29,008 nucleotides of DNA, taken from positions 1 to 29,008 of the forward strand of contig CALLXA010000080.1 in the NCBI GenBank assembly GCA_938015795.1, written 5' to 3'. The stretch is from an uncultured bacterium (GTDB taxonomy: Bacteria; Patescibacteriota; Dojkabacteria; SC72). Position numbers and translations under genes: made by a program. The first letter of the stretch is position 1, and each line of letters starts with the position of its first letter. The notes under the pieces were generated by a model. That model was not told the DNA's origin, ran no database searches, and saw only the letters and a program-made list of their open reading frames with translations. Below are positions 6,415 through 12,731 of this stretch, piece by piece.

Positions 6415-6609
6415 ATGAGAAACACAAAAAGTTTAGAGAGTATCGCAAAGGCAATAGAGGATTTGGGACAAGTTAAAAGAGATATCCTCTTAAAGGTAGG
6501 AAACATAGAGGATAACTCCAGTATAGTATTCACAAACTTAATGATTGATAAGACAAATGAATTGATTAGACTTTTACAGTATAGAGAAATGGTAGAAAGA
6601 AACAGGTAA
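6415..6609 (+). CDS. small coiled-coil hypothetical protein (64 aa)
   Basis: The 64-residue protein is predicted to be almost wholly helical, with hydrophobic positions spaced for a coiled coil (LESIAKAIEDLGQVKRDIL, TNELIRLLQYREM). It has no cysteine, membrane segment or catalytic motif. Three overlapping TAAGT units lie upstream, one (TAAGTTA, 6396-6402) ending 12 bases before the ATG, and a strong promoter lies 36 bases before the start. It is therefore likely well expressed early. Function is unknown. A structured RNA region follows its stop. Confidence 0.6.
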   Translation: MRNTKSLESIAKAIEDLGQVKRDILLKVGNIEDNSSIVFTNLMIDKTNELIRLLQYREMVERNR

Positions 6610-6678
6610 TTGACTACTCGGAGGGTTTTAGAGATAGAACCCTCACAGTAGGAAACTACAAAATAAGTTGTTAGTCAA
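6610..6678 (+). ncRNA. branched structured RNA element in the leader of the next gene
   Basis: The whole gap folds as a three-stem junction. An outer stem pairs TTGACTA (6610-6616) with TAGTCAA (6672-6678), exactly seven bases. A second stem pairs GAGGGTTTT (6621-6629) with AGAACCCTC (6636-6644), nine pairs including one T-G, with a six-base loop. A third pairs GTAG (6648-6651) with CTAC (6656-6659) around a GAAA tetraloop. The 3' strand of the outer stem ends five bases before the ATG at 6684, and TAAGTTG (6664-6670) lies unpaired in the junction. It could be a cis-regulatory RNA controlling that gene. It lacks tRNA arms. Confidence 0.5.
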
Positions 6679-6683
6679 AAAGT

Positions 6684-7106
6684 ATGTCCACAAGAGCAAA
6701 TATAATTATCAAAGACAAACACAGTAAGTTATATTTTTACAGACACTCGGACGGGTATCCAGAAGTAACAATGGAAAGCCTAAAGGGGTTCTGTGGTATG
6801 TATCACAATCAGTTAAGAAACAATGTAAGCCAAAGTTCAGGTTGGTTGATTTTGTTAGGAGCAGTTGAGTATGGTTTCAAAGGAGAAATACAAAACAATG
6901 ATAAGTTTTCAGGTTGGAAAGTAGGAGCATACGAACCAACGACAGGCATACACGGAGATATAGAATATCTTTATGTGATTGATTTAGAAAAAGAAAGTTT
7001 AAGTTGTTACCAAATCAAGTGGGAATTAGGTTATGAGATAACAGAGGAGAATATCCTAAAAGAAAAACCAGTATTGGTTCATAATTTTACAGCAAAGGAG
7101 AATTAG
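6684..7106 (+). CDS. phage/bacterial hypothetical protein with MSTRANI start
   Basis: The 140-residue protein begins MSTRANIIIKD and continues with LYFYRHSDGYPE and a glycine-rich middle (GWLILLGAVEYGF, GAYEPTTGIHGDIEYLYVID). This 'STRAN...YRHSDGYPE' pattern recurs in a family of phage and bacterial proteins of unknown function, and conserved R, H and D residues suggest a compact beta-rich fold that might bind a small ligand. TAAGTTG lies exactly 13 bases before the ATG. A branched RNA occupies the leader, so the gene may be controlled at translation. No reaction can be assigned. Confidence 0.65.
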   Translation: MSTRANIIIKDKHSKLYFYRHSDGYPEVTMESLKGFCGMYHNQLRNNVSQSSGWLILLGAVEYGFKGEIQNNDKFSGWKVGAYEPTTGIHGDIEYLYVIDLEKESLSCYQIKWELGYEITEENILKEKPVLVHNFTAKEN

Positions 7107-7107
7107 T

Positions 7108-7581
7108 ATGGAACTTTCAGAGGTTAGAAAATTAGCATTAGAGTTAATCAAAGAAAATGGGGCAACCTGTTGGTTTACATTTTCAGAAGCAAGAAGACAA
7201 CTTGGCTGTTATTCTCCAAAGGATAATACAATCCATATTTCAAAGAGTTTAGCAGAACTAAACAATAAGAAAGTAGTCAAAGATGTTCTACTACACGAGA
7301 TAGCACACTCTTTAACAAGAGGACACGGACACGACAGAGTCTTCAAGAGATTATGTTCAGAGTTAGGCTGTTCTCAAAAGACTTTCATTGAATTGGAAAT
7401 TAACAAAGAAGAAAAGAGATACCTATACACTTGTAAGAATTGTGGGAAAGTAATCCAAAGACATACTAAAAATTACACAACTGCTTGTTTGAGTTGTTGT
7501 AAAAAGTATAACAAGGGAGAGTATAGCAAAAAGTATTTATTTAATATTAGTGAAAATCCTTTATATGAAAAACGAGTTTAA
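7108..7581 (+). CDS. SprT-like zinc metallopeptidase-family protein
   Basis: The 157-residue protein has the SprT signature: an N-terminal helix, the strand NTIHISKSLAELN, then the zinc site HEIAHSLTRGHGHDRVF at about residues 66-82 (HExxH plus a later H). A zinc ribbon follows with CKNCGK and CLSCCK near 111-131. The cellular relative Spartan cuts DNA-protein crosslinks, while bacterial SprT is poorly known. Phage versions are common in early regions near replication genes, as here. AAAGGAG stands before the ATG, and TAATTTTA lies upstream of that (18 bases from the start). The C-terminus overlaps the next gene by 17 bases. Confidence 0.8.
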   Translation: MELSEVRKLALELIKENGATCWFTFSEARRQLGCYSPKDNTIHISKSLAELNNKKVVKDVLLHEIAHSLTRGHGHDRVFKRLCSELGCSQKTFIELEINKEEKRYLYTCKNCGKVIQRHTKNYTTACLSCCKKYNKGEYSKKYLFNISENPLYEKRV

Positions 7582-7804
7582 TGTAACAAGAAAAGTAGAT
7601 GACCCATATGCCATTTACAGGAGCTTTCTTCTTCCAGAGTGGGAGTGGCGAGTATTAAAGAAATGGCAAGTAGATGATAACAAGCCACTAGCAAGATGGT
7701 TTTGTGCAGTTAAGTCGCCCTATACCTACGGAGAGTGGGAATACGGAGATGTCTATGTATCAGAAATAAGAGAAGCAAAGTGTTATGAAGTTAAGTTAAG
7801 ATAG
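7565..7804 (+). CDS. small hypothetical protein (79 aa)
   Basis: The protein is rich in aromatic residues (PEWEWRVLKKWQ, RWFCAVKSPYTYGEWEYGD) and ends with a beta strand, suggesting a small beta fold such as an SH3- or ligand-binding type barrel. The ATG at 7565 overlaps the end of the SprT-like gene. A GTG at 7550 is a possible longer start, but TAATATTA lies 15 bases before the ATG. The phrase 'GDVYVSEIREAKCYEV' looks like the closing strands of such a fold. I do not recognise the family. Confidence 0.6.
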   Translation: MKNEFNVTRKVDDPYAIYRSFLLPEWEWRVLKKWQVDDNKPLARWFCAVKSPYTYGEWEYGDVYVSEIREAKCYEVKLR

Positions 7805-7811
7805 AATAACA

Positions 7812-8021
7812 ATGACAATAACCAAAGATGAGTTTATGAGATACGAACAGTTAAGAAAGAGTGGAATAACAAATATGTTTGACCTAGAAGTGGTTATGAG
7901 TATTACTTGGCTATCTAAAGAGAAGGTTCTATTTATTATGAAGAACTATGAAAAACTATATGAGAAACTTATAGCAGAGAGTGGAAAGGAATATAGAAGA
8001 AGTAGATATGCACTAAACTAA
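7812..8021 (+). CDS. small helical phage protein (69 aa)
   Basis: The protein reads MTITKDEFMRYEQLRKSGITNMFDLEVVMSI then LSKEKVLFIMKNYEKLYEKL. Short proteins with 'F-RYE-LR-SG-TNMFD' and 'I-KNY' recur in phage early regions, where they are annotated only as hypothetical. It is all helical, with a basic end (EYRRSRYALN). TAAGTTA lies exactly 13 bases before the ATG, partly inside the previous gene. It closes the transcription unit before promoter P3. Function is unknown. Confidence 0.65.
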   Translation: MTITKDEFMRYEQLRKSGITNMFDLEVVMSITWLSKEKVLFIMKNYEKLYEKLIAESGKEYRRSRYALN

Positions 8022-8038
8022 CTAATAAGAAAGAGTGC

Positions 8039-8066
8039 TTTACTTCTTTAGAAGATAATATATAAT
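8039..8066 (+). promoter_or_regulatory. sigma-70/A-type promoter P3
   Basis: TTTACT at 8039-8044, 16-base spacer, TATAAT at 8061-8066. The spacer holds the palindrome CTTCT-TT-AGAAG (8043-8054), centred about 12 bases before the -10, as in P1. The 115-base gap 8022-8136 shows nothing else besides AT-rich leader and the SD of the next gene. Confidence 0.65.
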
Positions 8067-8136
8067 TAAGTATATTAAAAATAAATTGTAAGAAAGGAAA
8101 ATTATTTATTTTAGTATTTAGAAAAGGAGCAATAAG

Positions 8137-8475
8137 ATGAGAAAAGATATTCCAAAAGAGTTCATAACGACCATACAAGGGGGCAAAGAGTTCATAACCT
8201 ACGAGGGTTTGTTAAACCTATTCCACGAAAACGGTGGAAAGGAAATCCAGACAGAGTTGGTTCAAAGTTTATTAGGAGAAGAAGTATTTTTTGTTTTCAA
8301 AGCAGTAGTAACAGGAGAGAGAGGAACATACACAGGCTACGGAGATGCTTGTAAAGGCAATGTAGGTTCTTTAATCGTAAAACATATGATGAGGATGGCA
8401 GAAACGAGAGCCAAAGCAAGAGCATTAAGGGATTACAGTAATATCGGTATGTGTTCAATAGAGGAGATAGACTAA
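8137..8475 (+). CDS. Rad52-like single-strand annealing protein candidate
   Basis: The 112-residue protein has GGKEFITYEGLLNLFHENGG, a central FVFKAVVTGERGTYTGYGDA strand pair, and the helix HMMRMAETRAKARALRDYSNIG. The pattern 'ETRAKARALR' after a 'G-GDA' turn is shared by Rad52-type and similar DNA-annealing proteins of phages, where it forms the DNA-binding core. It is short, so it would be a minimal core that works as a ring of many subunits. It is early, follows promoter P3, and has AAAGGAG seven bases before the ATG. The family call is from memory, moderately sure. A nuclease-fold gene downstream (12150) might act with it. Confidence 0.55.
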   Translation: MRKDIPKEFITTIQGGKEFITYEGLLNLFHENGGKEIQTELVQSLLGEEVFFVFKAVVTGERGTYTGYGDACKGNVGSLIVKHMMRMAETRAKARALRDYSNIGMCSIEEID

Positions 8476-8477
8476 CA

Positions 8478-8753
8478 ATGAACAAGTTTAACGAAACAAG
8501 AGAACAGTTAGTAAAGAAAGGCTACGGAGAGCATAGAGCCAAGTTAGGCAACGGAGTAGAAATGGTTTACACAAATCTATCTCCGATACAAAGAATTGAG
8601 AACATAGGAAAGGAAATAAGAAGCAAGGAAAGAATTGCTAAAGCAAATAAAAAGGAGCTTTCCTATGTTAAAGGTTTAGAGTTACGAAAGAAGATAGAAG
8701 AAACAATCCAAGCTATAGACAAAGAGTTTGGAAATAATTTTAGTAAAAATTGA
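8478..8753 (+). CDS. hypothetical helical protein (91 aa)
   Basis: The protein is charged and helical, with KANKKELSYVKGLELRKKIEETIQAIDKEFG near the end. The first part has LVKKGYGEHRAKLGNGVEMVYTNLSP. No cysteine, membrane segment or catalytic motif is visible. I chose ATG 8478 rather than 8451 because it leaves only a two-base gap after the annealing-protein stop and has GAGGAG upstream. It lies in the P3 operon. A role in recombination is only suggested by position. Confidence 0.6.
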   Translation: MNKFNETREQLVKKGYGEHRAKLGNGVEMVYTNLSPIQRIENIGKEIRSKERIAKANKKELSYVKGLELRKKIEETIQAIDKEFGNNFSKN

Positions 8754-8754
8754 G

Positions 8755-9132
8755 ATGTTAAAAATTACAAAAAACGGAATAGAGGGTTCTTACAATTTAA
8801 GTGATATGTTATACGAAGATATGATTTGGTTATTAGACCAGACAAAGAGAAAAGCAAACGAGTTTGAAAAACTGGCAGAGAAAATAGAACTAGACCAAAA
8901 CACTTGGAATTATTTTTGGAAGAAGGTTAGAGATTACAGGGCAGAAGCAGAAGTGATAGAAATTGTTATCAATGACAAGGACAAAATGGTAACACAAGAG
9001 GAGTTTGAAGTAGTTAAGCAAATATTGGGTTCACCAATAGATACAGTAAGTAACTGCTGTGGAGAGCCAGTAATCTACGGAGATATATGTTCAGACTGTA
9101 AGGAGCATTGTTCTAAAGTTTACATATTCTAA
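8755..9132 (+). CDS. hypothetical protein with C-terminal zinc ribbon
   Basis: The 125-residue protein has a helical N-terminal part (YEDMIWLLDQTKRKANEFEKLAEKIELD) and ends in a zinc-binding unit: SNCCGEPVIYGDICSDCKEHC, near residues 98-118. The C-C-G-x-P...G-x-C-x-x-C form is common at the end of small phage proteins and likely holds one zinc. ATG 8755 is preferred over 8728, since it comes one base after the previous stop with TAATTTTA exactly 12 bases before it. Function is unknown; binding to DNA or protein is likely. Confidence 0.65.
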   Translation: MLKITKNGIEGSYNLSDMLYEDMIWLLDQTKRKANEFEKLAEKIELDQNTWNYFWKKVRDYRAEAEVIEIVINDKDKMVTQEEFEVVKQILGSPIDTVSNCCGEPVIYGDICSDCKEHCSKVYIF

Positions 9133-9134
9133 AT

Positions 9135-10040
9135 ATGAAAGAAATGGTTTACAAACAAAACGGAATAGACATTTACTACTACAATTACAAAGAACCATTT
9201 ATTAAGTTCAAAGGTGGTTTTGGATTTGAAGGAGCATTAGGCTATTCCTTGGACAAAAAGAAAGTTCAATGTCATTTCTGCGGAGAGTTTTACAAATCAA
9301 TCAGAAGTTCCCATATTCAGACCTGCGAGGGTGTAAAGAGATATGAGAAGAAGAACAATGTTCTCATAGAAGACACCAACGACTACAAAGATATTGTTGG
9401 ACTCAATAGGACTTCGGCTCTCATAGGGGAAGAAACAAGATTGAAGTTAATCCAAAATGCCATTGACTGTAACAAGAAATTACAAGTAAGTAAGTGGAAT
9501 GATAAAGAACAAAAAAAGGAAAGGGGGAAAAAGCTATCAGAAAGAAACAGAAGAAGAACAGGAGAAAAAATCTCAATGGAAAAGAGAAACAAATCAGGAA
9601 CTTGCCCTGTTCAATTACTAGAAAGAATAAAAGAAGTTCATCAGGCTCTTGGTCATACTCCTACAAAAAAAGAGTTCTACAATTTCTTCAAGGGAAAGTA
9701 TCTGGGAGCAATATACCAAGTCCACGGAAGTTGGGTAGAAGCAGTTAAAAAGGCAGGATTTATTCCTGTATCTTTGTCTGATGAGCATAGGGAGTATGAA
9801 TATACAAACGAACAGTTATTACAGGCTCTACGAGAGTTCTACGAGAGGTTTGGAAGACTATCTACTTCAAGCGACCATACCAGAGGACTACTTCCAAGTT
9901 ATTGGACATACACAAACAGGTTTGGAAGTATTAACAACGCCAGAAGACAAGCAGAGCTTCCAGTTAAGTATAAGGTTGGAACATTTAAGTATATCTACGA
10001 TTACTCAAGCTGTAATAGTAGGTATCTGGTTAAGAAATAA
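9135..10040 (+). CDS. zinc-finger protein with homing-endonuclease-associated repeats
   Basis: Residues about 55-75 form a C2H2-like finger (CHFCGEFYKSIRSSHIQTC), similar in style to MucR/Ros-type fingers. After a basic linker (KERGKKLSERNRRRTGEK), two repeats follow. Repeat one (residues about 155-210) has LLERIKEVHQALGHTPTKKEF and HGSWVEAVKKAGF. Repeat two (about 220-275) has LLQALREFYERFGRLS and FGSINNARRQAEL. Such repeats occur as DNA-binding units in homing endonucleases. No nuclease motif is visible, so this may be a sequence-specific DNA binder or regulator. TAAAGTTTA lies 12 bases before the ATG. Confidence 0.7.
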   Translation: MKEMVYKQNGIDIYYYNYKEPFIKFKGGFGFEGALGYSLDKKKVQCHFCGEFYKSIRSSHIQTCEGVKRYEKKNNVLIEDTNDYKDIVGLNRTSALIGEETRLKLIQNAIDCNKKLQVSKWNDKEQKKERGKKLSERNRRRTGEKISMEKRNKSGTCPVQLLERIKEVHQALGHTPTKKEFYNFFKGKYLGAIYQVHGSWVEAVKKAGFIPVSLSDEHREYEYTNEQLLQALREFYERFGRLSTSSDHTRGLLPSYWTYTNRFGSINNARRQAELPVKYKVGTFKYIYDYSSCNSRYLVKK

Positions 10041-10056
10041 GTTTAGTATTAGAAAT

Positions 10057-10431
10057 ATGGGAAGATATTATAGTGGAGATATAGAGGGGAAGTTTTGGTT
10101 TGGAGTTCAAGCAAGTAATGACGCTGATTTTTTCGGAGTAGTAGGTTATCAGCCGAGTGAATTACATTACAATTTTTGGAGGGAAGATTTACCAAAGATT
10201 AAAGAGGGTATAAAAAGATGTGAAAAAGAACTTGGGAAAGAAAGCAAAAAGTTGGAAGTATTTTTCAAGGACAAACCTTTCTACAATGAAAGTGAATTGG
10301 CAGAAGAATTAAAAATAGACATTGTCAAAGTTCCATCTCTATTGGAGTGGTATGCCAGACTTTTACTTGGAATTAAGATAAAAGAGTGTGTAGAGAAGAA
10401 CGGAAGTTGTGATTTTGTTGCGGAGCAGTAA
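10057..10431 (+). CDS. conserved phage hypothetical protein (MGRYYSGDIEGKFWFG type)
   Basis: The 124-residue protein begins MGRYYSGDIEGKFWFGVQASNDADFFG, a strongly patterned start that I recognise from other phage hypothetical proteins. The rest is charged and helical (LPKIKEGIKRCEKELG, ESELAEELKID). I chose ATG 10057: the open frame extends back to 9781, but that part lies inside the previous gene, and TAAGTTTA ends 11 bases before 10057. The previous gene's stop TAA is the first three bases of that element. Function is unknown. Confidence 0.65.
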   Translation: MGRYYSGDIEGKFWFGVQASNDADFFGVVGYQPSELHYNFWREDLPKIKEGIKRCEKELGKESKKLEVFFKDKPFYNESELAEELKIDIVKVPSLLEWYARLLLGIKIKECVEKNGSCDFVAEQ

Positions 10432-10452
10432 ATAAGTTTAGTTATATATAAG

Positions 10453-10734
10453 ATGAAAGATTGGAAACAAGAATTAGAGGAGATATTAGAAGAAGAAACA
10501 GATACGGGAAGGAATATGATACCGAAGTATGCAAGATGTTATGCAAGAATTATATTAGAAAACTTCATATCCCAAGAAATAGAGAAAGCAAGGCAAGAGG
10601 GGATAAAAGATGGAATGAGAGGAATGATAGATATACTGTGCGAGAAAGGTTGTGGTTCTATGTTCGCAGTTATTGAGGAAAAAGATGTGAATAAAAAGAT
10701 AAAAGAGTTATTATCTAAACTAACAACAAAGTAA
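10453..10734 (+). CDS. hypothetical helical protein (93 aa)
   Basis: The protein starts MKDWKQELEEILEEETDTG and continues with two long helices (ARCYARIILENFISQEIEKARQEG, VNKKIKELLSKL). The middle has ILCEKGCGSMFAVIEEK with two cysteines. It has no motif I can name. TAAGTTTA at 10433-10440 lies 12 bases before the ATG and there is no SD. It is in a run of short early genes with 1-15 base gaps. Function is unknown. Confidence 0.55.
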   Translation: MKDWKQELEEILEEETDTGRNMIPKYARCYARIILENFISQEIEKARQEGIKDGMRGMIDILCEKGCGSMFAVIEEKDVNKKIKELLSKLTTK

Positions 10735-10735
10735 T

Positions 10736-10912
10736 ATGGAAAAGAAAAGTCCTTGGGAGATAAGACAAAAGTTTATCTACTTAAAATGTAAGTCTATGAG
10801 GAAAAAGAAACAGGAGAAATTAGAAAAAGAGAGTCCAGTTGAGCAAAAACAACCTGTCTTTAGAGTTATCAAAAAGGATATTAACTTAAAAACCAAAGAA
10901 GATGAAAAGTAA
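10736..10912 (+). CDS. small basic hypothetical protein (58 aa)
   Basis: The ATG at 10736 is one base after the previous stop, and the frame ends with TAA at 10910-10912, overlapping the next gene by 11 bases. The protein is very basic (MRKKKQEKLEKES, FRVIKKDINLKTKEDEK) with an aromatic N-terminal part (PWEIRQKFIYLKCKS). No family is recognised. Tight spacing on both sides is the main support for it being real. Its upstream region has TAAACTAA 13 bases away, a weak match to the common element. Confidence 0.5.
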   Translation: MEKKSPWEIRQKFIYLKCKSMRKKKQEKLEKESPVEQKQPVFRVIKKDINLKTKEDEK

Positions 10913-11327
10913 AATAGAGAAGTTAAGAGGAGAGATAGCTTTACAACCAGAAATATCCTTTGTTTTAAGTGCTATTTTGGAGAAACAGGGAGAAATAATA
11001 GACTACCTCAACTCGCAAGACAAAGAGGAGGAGTTGACAGACAAAAAGAAAGCTATTGACAAGGGGGTTGACAGGAAGGACACCCCAGAGAAGTGGGAGG
11101 ACAGGATAAGAGATTTAATATTAGATATAAGTGCTGATAGATTAGTTAGTAGTGAAAAAGTAGTTGCTATAGTTCAATCCCTCCTAGATGATAGGGAAAG
11201 GGAGGTGTTGGAGGATATATTGGGAGAAACAAGTAAAAGAATAGAAACTTGTGATTACAGAGAAAGAGGTAACCAAATCTGGGAGGTTATCAATGAAAAA
11301 TTAAAATTAAACAGTAAGAAGAAATGA
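10902..11327 (+). CDS. hypothetical helical protein (141 aa)
   Basis: The protein begins MKSKIEKLRGEIALQPEIS, then has a helical region (SAILEKQGEIIDYLN), a very charged middle (DKEEELTDKKKAIDKG) and a second helical half (WEDRIRDLILDISADRLVSSEKVVAIVQSLLDDRE). No cysteine cluster or catalytic motif is visible. TAACTTA lies exactly 13 bases before the ATG, within the preceding gene. Three TTGACA hexamers in its coding DNA (11034, 11056, 11068) encode the repeated acidic/lysine segment and are not followed by -10 boxes. Function is unknown. Confidence 0.55.
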   Translation: MKSKIEKLRGEIALQPEISFVLSAILEKQGEIIDYLNSQDKEEELTDKKKAIDKGVDRKDTPEKWEDRIRDLILDISADRLVSSEKVVAIVQSLLDDREREVLEDILGETSKRIETCDYRERGNQIWEVINEKLKLNSKKK

Positions 11328-11515
11328 AGACATTAACAAAGGGAGAATTAAAGGCAGAGATATTAGCTTTAGAGAAATATATATCAGACAGAAATCTCAA
11401 TAAGGGGACTGAAGACGAATTGAGAAAGAGGGCAGAAAGCTACAAGGCACAACTGATAGTTTACAAAGGCATAGTTCAAGAGTTGTTAGATAAACTTATA
11501 GAGGGAAATAAATGA
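11324..11515 (+). CDS. small coiled-coil hypothetical protein (63 aa)
   Basis: The ATG overlaps the preceding stop (ATGA, 11324-11327), showing coupled translation. The protein is a single predicted coiled coil (GELKAEILALEKYIS, LRKRAESYKAQLIVYKGIVQELLDKLIEG). It has no other feature. It also overlaps the next gene by four bases. A small oligomerising accessory protein is likely, but nothing more can be said. Confidence 0.55.
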   Translation: MKTLTKGELKAEILALEKYISDRNLNKGTEDELRKRAESYKAQLIVYKGIVQELLDKLIEGNK

Positions 11516-11922
11516 AAGTAATACAAGCAGAATTAAAAAATTACAGCAGACGAGCAGACGATTCAGTTAGTTTCAAATGCGACTCTCTTATAGAATTAAG
11601 CAGTAAAGAAGTTGGAGAAATAGACAGTTACCGTGGTTGTGTAGCAGTTCTGGTTCTAACGGACAGTATAATTGGCAATGAGGTAAACATAGACATAGAC
11701 AATATACTTCAGAACTTGCCAGAGAACGACACCATTACAAACTACAAGACACCAAGTAAGAGATTCCGAGATGTCCTGTGGAGATTACTAGAGCAAGAGT
11801 TAAAAAGACAACCTACCAAAGAGGAGTTTACAGATTACTACATTAGAGAGTATAATAAGATTACAGAACATTACAAAAGTAAGTTTGAAAATAATTTAAT
11901 AGATGAAAAAGATGGAGAATAA
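11512..11922 (+). CDS. hypothetical protein (136 aa)
   Basis: The protein has a beta-rich first half (KVIQAELKNYSRRADDSVSFKCDSLIELS, CVAVLVLTDS) and a helical second half with PSKRFRDVLWRLLEQELKRQPTKEEFTDYYIREYNKITEHYKSKF. The C-terminal pattern 'R-R-VL-R-EQ...EFEDYY...I-HYKSK' occurs in other phage hypothetical proteins of replication/recombination regions, to my recollection. TAAACTTA lies 13 bases before the ATG. Overlaps on both sides suggest tight coupling. Function is unknown. Confidence 0.6.
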   Translation: MKVIQAELKNYSRRADDSVSFKCDSLIELSSKEVGEIDSYRGCVAVLVLTDSIIGNEVNIDIDNILQNLPENDTITNYKTPSKRFRDVLWRLLEQELKRQPTKEEFTDYYIREYNKITEHYKSKFENNLIDEKDGE

Positions 11923-12133
11923 AAACAAGTGGACAGCTGTAAGAATATCTAAAGAGATGGGAATATATTTCCAGACTGTAGATAAGAGATTCCATAGCAA
12001 GTATGCCAAAGAAAGATGGGGTGTAGTTGCAGGAAAGTTACCAGATGGAAGTATCAAGAGATATGTTCCAGAAGACAAAATACACCTGTGGGAGAATCCT
12101 ACAAACTATGTAGGAAGACCAGTCTTTGAATAA
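11912..12133 (+). CDS. small DNA-binding-like protein (73 aa)
   Basis: The protein reads MENKNKWTAVRISKEMGIYFQTVDKRFHSKYAKERWG and ends with KRYVPEDKIHLWENPTNYVGRP. The ISKEMGIYFQTVDKRF segment looks like a helix-turn-helix, and the following 'GVVAGKLPDGSIKRYV' like a beta wing. I chose ATG 11912 over 11903 because TAATTTA lies exactly 13 bases before 11912. Its stop TAA begins the TAACTTG element for the next gene. A regulator role is possible but not proven. Confidence 0.55.
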   Translation: MENKNKWTAVRISKEMGIYFQTVDKRFHSKYAKERWGVVAGKLPDGSIKRYVPEDKIHLWENPTNYVGRPVFE

Positions 12134-12149
12134 CTTGAAACAACTGCCA

Positions 12150-12731
12150 ATGTATAAGTCAATCAAATATAGAGTTCCAGAGAAGATAACACAAGCAGTT
12201 GCAGAGTTTCTATCAAGTCATAATATTGCTAACAGAGGAGAGTTTGACGGAAGTTACCAGAACCAGTTTGACGGAAAGGTTGGAGAGTGTGTTGTATATT
12301 CCAGATTATTCAAGAAGATGCTCAACCTTAACGGGGGTGATGGCTTTGACGGAGGTGTGGACATAAGATACAAGGGGTTCACAATAGATGTAAAGACAAT
12401 GGGAAGAAAGACATATACAAGAGATAGTTCAGCCAATAACTTCACAGACTTACAAAAGAAATACCCAACGGACATACTTGTATTTTGTAGCTTTAACAAG
12501 AAAGAAAACATTTTGGAGATATGTGGTTGGATATTCAAGTGTGAATTGGAAGAAAAAGGGTTATTCAGAAGCAAAGGAAGTTCCGTAATGAGAGGTGATG
12601 GACTTTCATTTATTTGTGATACGGATATGTGGGAAGTTTCAAACGACAAGTTATACCCATTTAGCTATCTAGAAAGTTACGAGAGCGATACATTAAAAAA
12701 GGTTCAATGTGATAGAATAAATAAAAGATGA
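12150..12731 (+). CDS. PD-(D/E)XK-like nuclease-fold protein
   Basis: The 193-residue protein has FDGKVGECVVYSRLF (glutamate at the end of the first helix) followed by DGGVDIRYKGFTIDVKTMG, which matches the D...(D/E)xK pattern of PD-(D/E)XK nucleases with D of VDI and D-V-K as the metal and lysine residues. Further strands DILVFCSFNKKENILEICGW fit the core sheet. These enzymes include phage exonucleases, Holliday junction resolvases and restriction-like endonucleases; which type is not clear. ATG 12150 has TAACTTG 12 bases upstream, better than TTG 12126. It might supply ssDNA ends to the Rad52-like protein. Confidence 0.6.
   Translation: MYKSIKYRVPEKITQAVAEFLSSHNIANRGEFDGSYQNQFDGKVGECVVYSRLFKKMLNLNGGDGFDGGVDIRYKGFTIDVKTMGRKTYTRDSSANNFTDLQKKYPTDILVFCSFNKKENILEICGWIFKCELEEKGLFRSKGSSVMRGDGLSFICDTDMWEVSNDKLYPFSYLESYESDTLKKVQCDRINKR

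Noticed and set aside
6610..6683. tRNA candidate (7-pair closing stem, about 70 bases)
   Set aside because: No T-arm, T-loop or anticodon arm can be drawn, and the inner stems (9 and 4 pairs) do not match tRNA geometry. Kept as a structured leader RNA instead.
9781..10056. N-terminal extension of the gene at 10057 over the previous gene
   Set aside because: It lies inside the frame of the zinc-finger/repeat protein, and the product of the extension is not protein-like. ATG 10057 with TAAGTTTA upstream is far better.
11034..11073. Three TTGACA hexamers as promoters
   Set aside because: They encode acidic/lysine residues within the gene at 10902, and no -10 hexamer is found 16-18 bases after any of them.
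12254..12649. Antisense open frame of 131 residues opposite the nuclease gene
   Set aside because: It mirrors a well-supported + strand gene, is serine/leucine rich as expected of an antisense shadow, and has no start signals.
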